This document shows positions 5,699 to 6,322 of a stretch of 6,322 bases of DNA, one piece after another. The stretch spans positions 1-6,322 of the forward strand of contig JAGVSV010000257.1 of assembly GCA_019137115.1 (NCBI GenBank), written 5' to 3'. How positions within the stretch are numbered: position 1 is the first letter of the stretch; every line of letters starts with the position of its first letter. A model generated the notes under the pieces. That model saw nothing but the letters and a program-made list of their open reading frames with translations, was not told the origin of the DNA and searched no databases. The DNA comes from Bacillota bacterium (GTDB taxonomy: Bacteria; Bacillota; Clostridia; Christensenellales; Aristaeellaceae). The position numbers and the translations under genes are program-made.

Positions 5699-6322
5699 TG
5701 GACCGGGGCGCAGACAAGCGGCCCAATATCCTGCTGCTGCTGGCTGACCAGTTCCGGTGGGACTGCCTTGGCTTCCTGAAGGAGCGCGGCGTTAAAACCC
5801 CCCACCTGGACAGGCTGGCCAGCCGCAGCGCGGTATTTACCAGGGCTTATACCCCCATGCCGGTGTGCGCACCGGCGCGCCAGGCGCTGATTACGGGCAG
5901 GCACCCGGACCATATCGGCGCCTTCTGGAATTACGACTTTTTCCACACGCCCACGGCCCAGCGCAGGGACGCCTGGACAACCAGGCTGCCGGCACTGGGG
6001 TACCGCACGGGCTATATCGGCAAATGGCACTGCTCGCCCGTGCACGGACCGGAGGACTTTGGCTACCAGGATGTCATCCGGAGCGCCGATTATAAGGCGC
6101 AGCTGAAGCAGAAATACCCGGACGCAGCGCCAGGCGGTTGGTTTGGTGGCGACAGCACGGTTCCGCTGGAGGAAACCGTTACCCATTATATGGCGCGCGA
6201 GGCAGCGAACCGGTTAACGGGCTACGCTGCGGAAGGGCGTCCCTGGCACATCTGGGCGGACTTTGACGTGCCGCACCTGCCCTGCCAGCCGTCCGCGCCG
6301 TTTTCGGCGATGTACGATGCTG
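5698..6322 (+). CDS. type I sulfatase, N-terminal part (runs off the window)
   Basis: The frame is open from ATG 5698 to the right edge: 208 residues, probably under half of a typical 450-500-residue sulfatase. The start overlaps the previous stop by one base, with a modest AGGG (5687-5690) 7 nt upstream. Visible motifs are PNILLLLADQFRWD (9-22) with metal ligand candidate D17, the formylglycine signature C57-A-P-A-R61 followed by QALITGRHP (62-70), GYIGKWH (105-111) with Lys109 and His111, and FDVPHLPC (189-196) corresponding to the family's DPHxPY segment. The intact C-x-P-x-R motif means that Cys57 should be converted to formylglycine, in an anaerobe by a radical SAM maturase (anSME) encoded elsewhere. 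No signal peptide is evident, so it probably acts in the cytoplasm on an imported sulfated sugar or similar small molecule. The second metal site (SDHG region) lies beyond the window. The exact sulfate ester is unknown. Confidence 0.9.
   Translation, partial: MDRGADKRPNILLLLADQFRWDCLGFLKERGVKTPHLDRLASRSAVFTRAYTPMPVCAPARQALITGRHPDHIGAFWNYDFFHTPTAQRRDAWTTRLPALGYRTGYIGKWHCSPVHGPEDFGYQDVIRSADYKAQLKQKYPDAAPGGWFGGDSTVPLEETVTHYMAREAANRLTGYAAEGRPWHIWADFDVPHLPCQPSAPFSAMYDA

Noticed and set aside
1..6322. tRNA, rRNA, CRISPR array, insertion sequence or phage attachment site
   Set aside because: No cloverleaf-like, rRNA-like, spacer-repeat or transposase signals were seen by eye on either strand. The only direct repeats are the 23-, 43- and 14-bp tandem sets.

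Overview
The window looks like a catabolic gene cluster from a GC-rich bacterium. Strong AGGAGG-type ribosome binding sites, tight gene packing and a two-domain AraC/XylS-type regulator suggest a Bacillota member, perhaps a gut or rumen Clostridia relative or a Paenibacillus-like organism. That assignment is inference: there is no rRNA or other phylogenetic marker. All recognised genes are on the + strand and appear to form one operon whose end lies beyond the right edge.

Positions 1-400 hold no recognisable gene and are more AT-rich than the rest. They contain three imperfect 23-bp tandem repeats (47-115), a GC-rich hairpin (157-177), a short inverted repeat (187-202) and a good sigma-70-type promoter (327-355) about 45 nt upstream of the first start codon.

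The genes are, in order: a sugar phosphate isomerase/epimerase-like TIM-barrel gene (401-1238), frameshifted by an exact 43-bp tandem duplication; a sulfatase-superfamily hydrolase (1269-2675) with Thr where sulfatases carry the formylglycine Cys/Ser; a Gfo/Idh/MocA oxidoreductase (2677-3687); an AraC-family regulator (3668-4564) that overlaps the oxidoreductase by 20 bp; a second Gfo/Idh/MocA oxidoreductase (4592-5698); and the start of a second sulfatase (5698 to the window end) with an intact C-A-P-A-R formylglycine motif.

Taken together this reads as a locus for stripping ester groups (sulfate, possibly phosphate) from a sugar or cyclitol-like substrate, then oxidising and isomerising the product, under a co-transcribed regulator. 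No transporter, glycosidase or sulfatase-maturation enzyme is present, so the substrate cannot be named. The regulator sits between two mirror-image pairs (sulfatase-Gfo/Idh and Gfo/Idh-sulfatase). The most unusual observations are the two exact, non-triplet tandem duplications (43 bp and 14 bp), the Thr-type 'sulfatase', and the iterated 23-bp elements.
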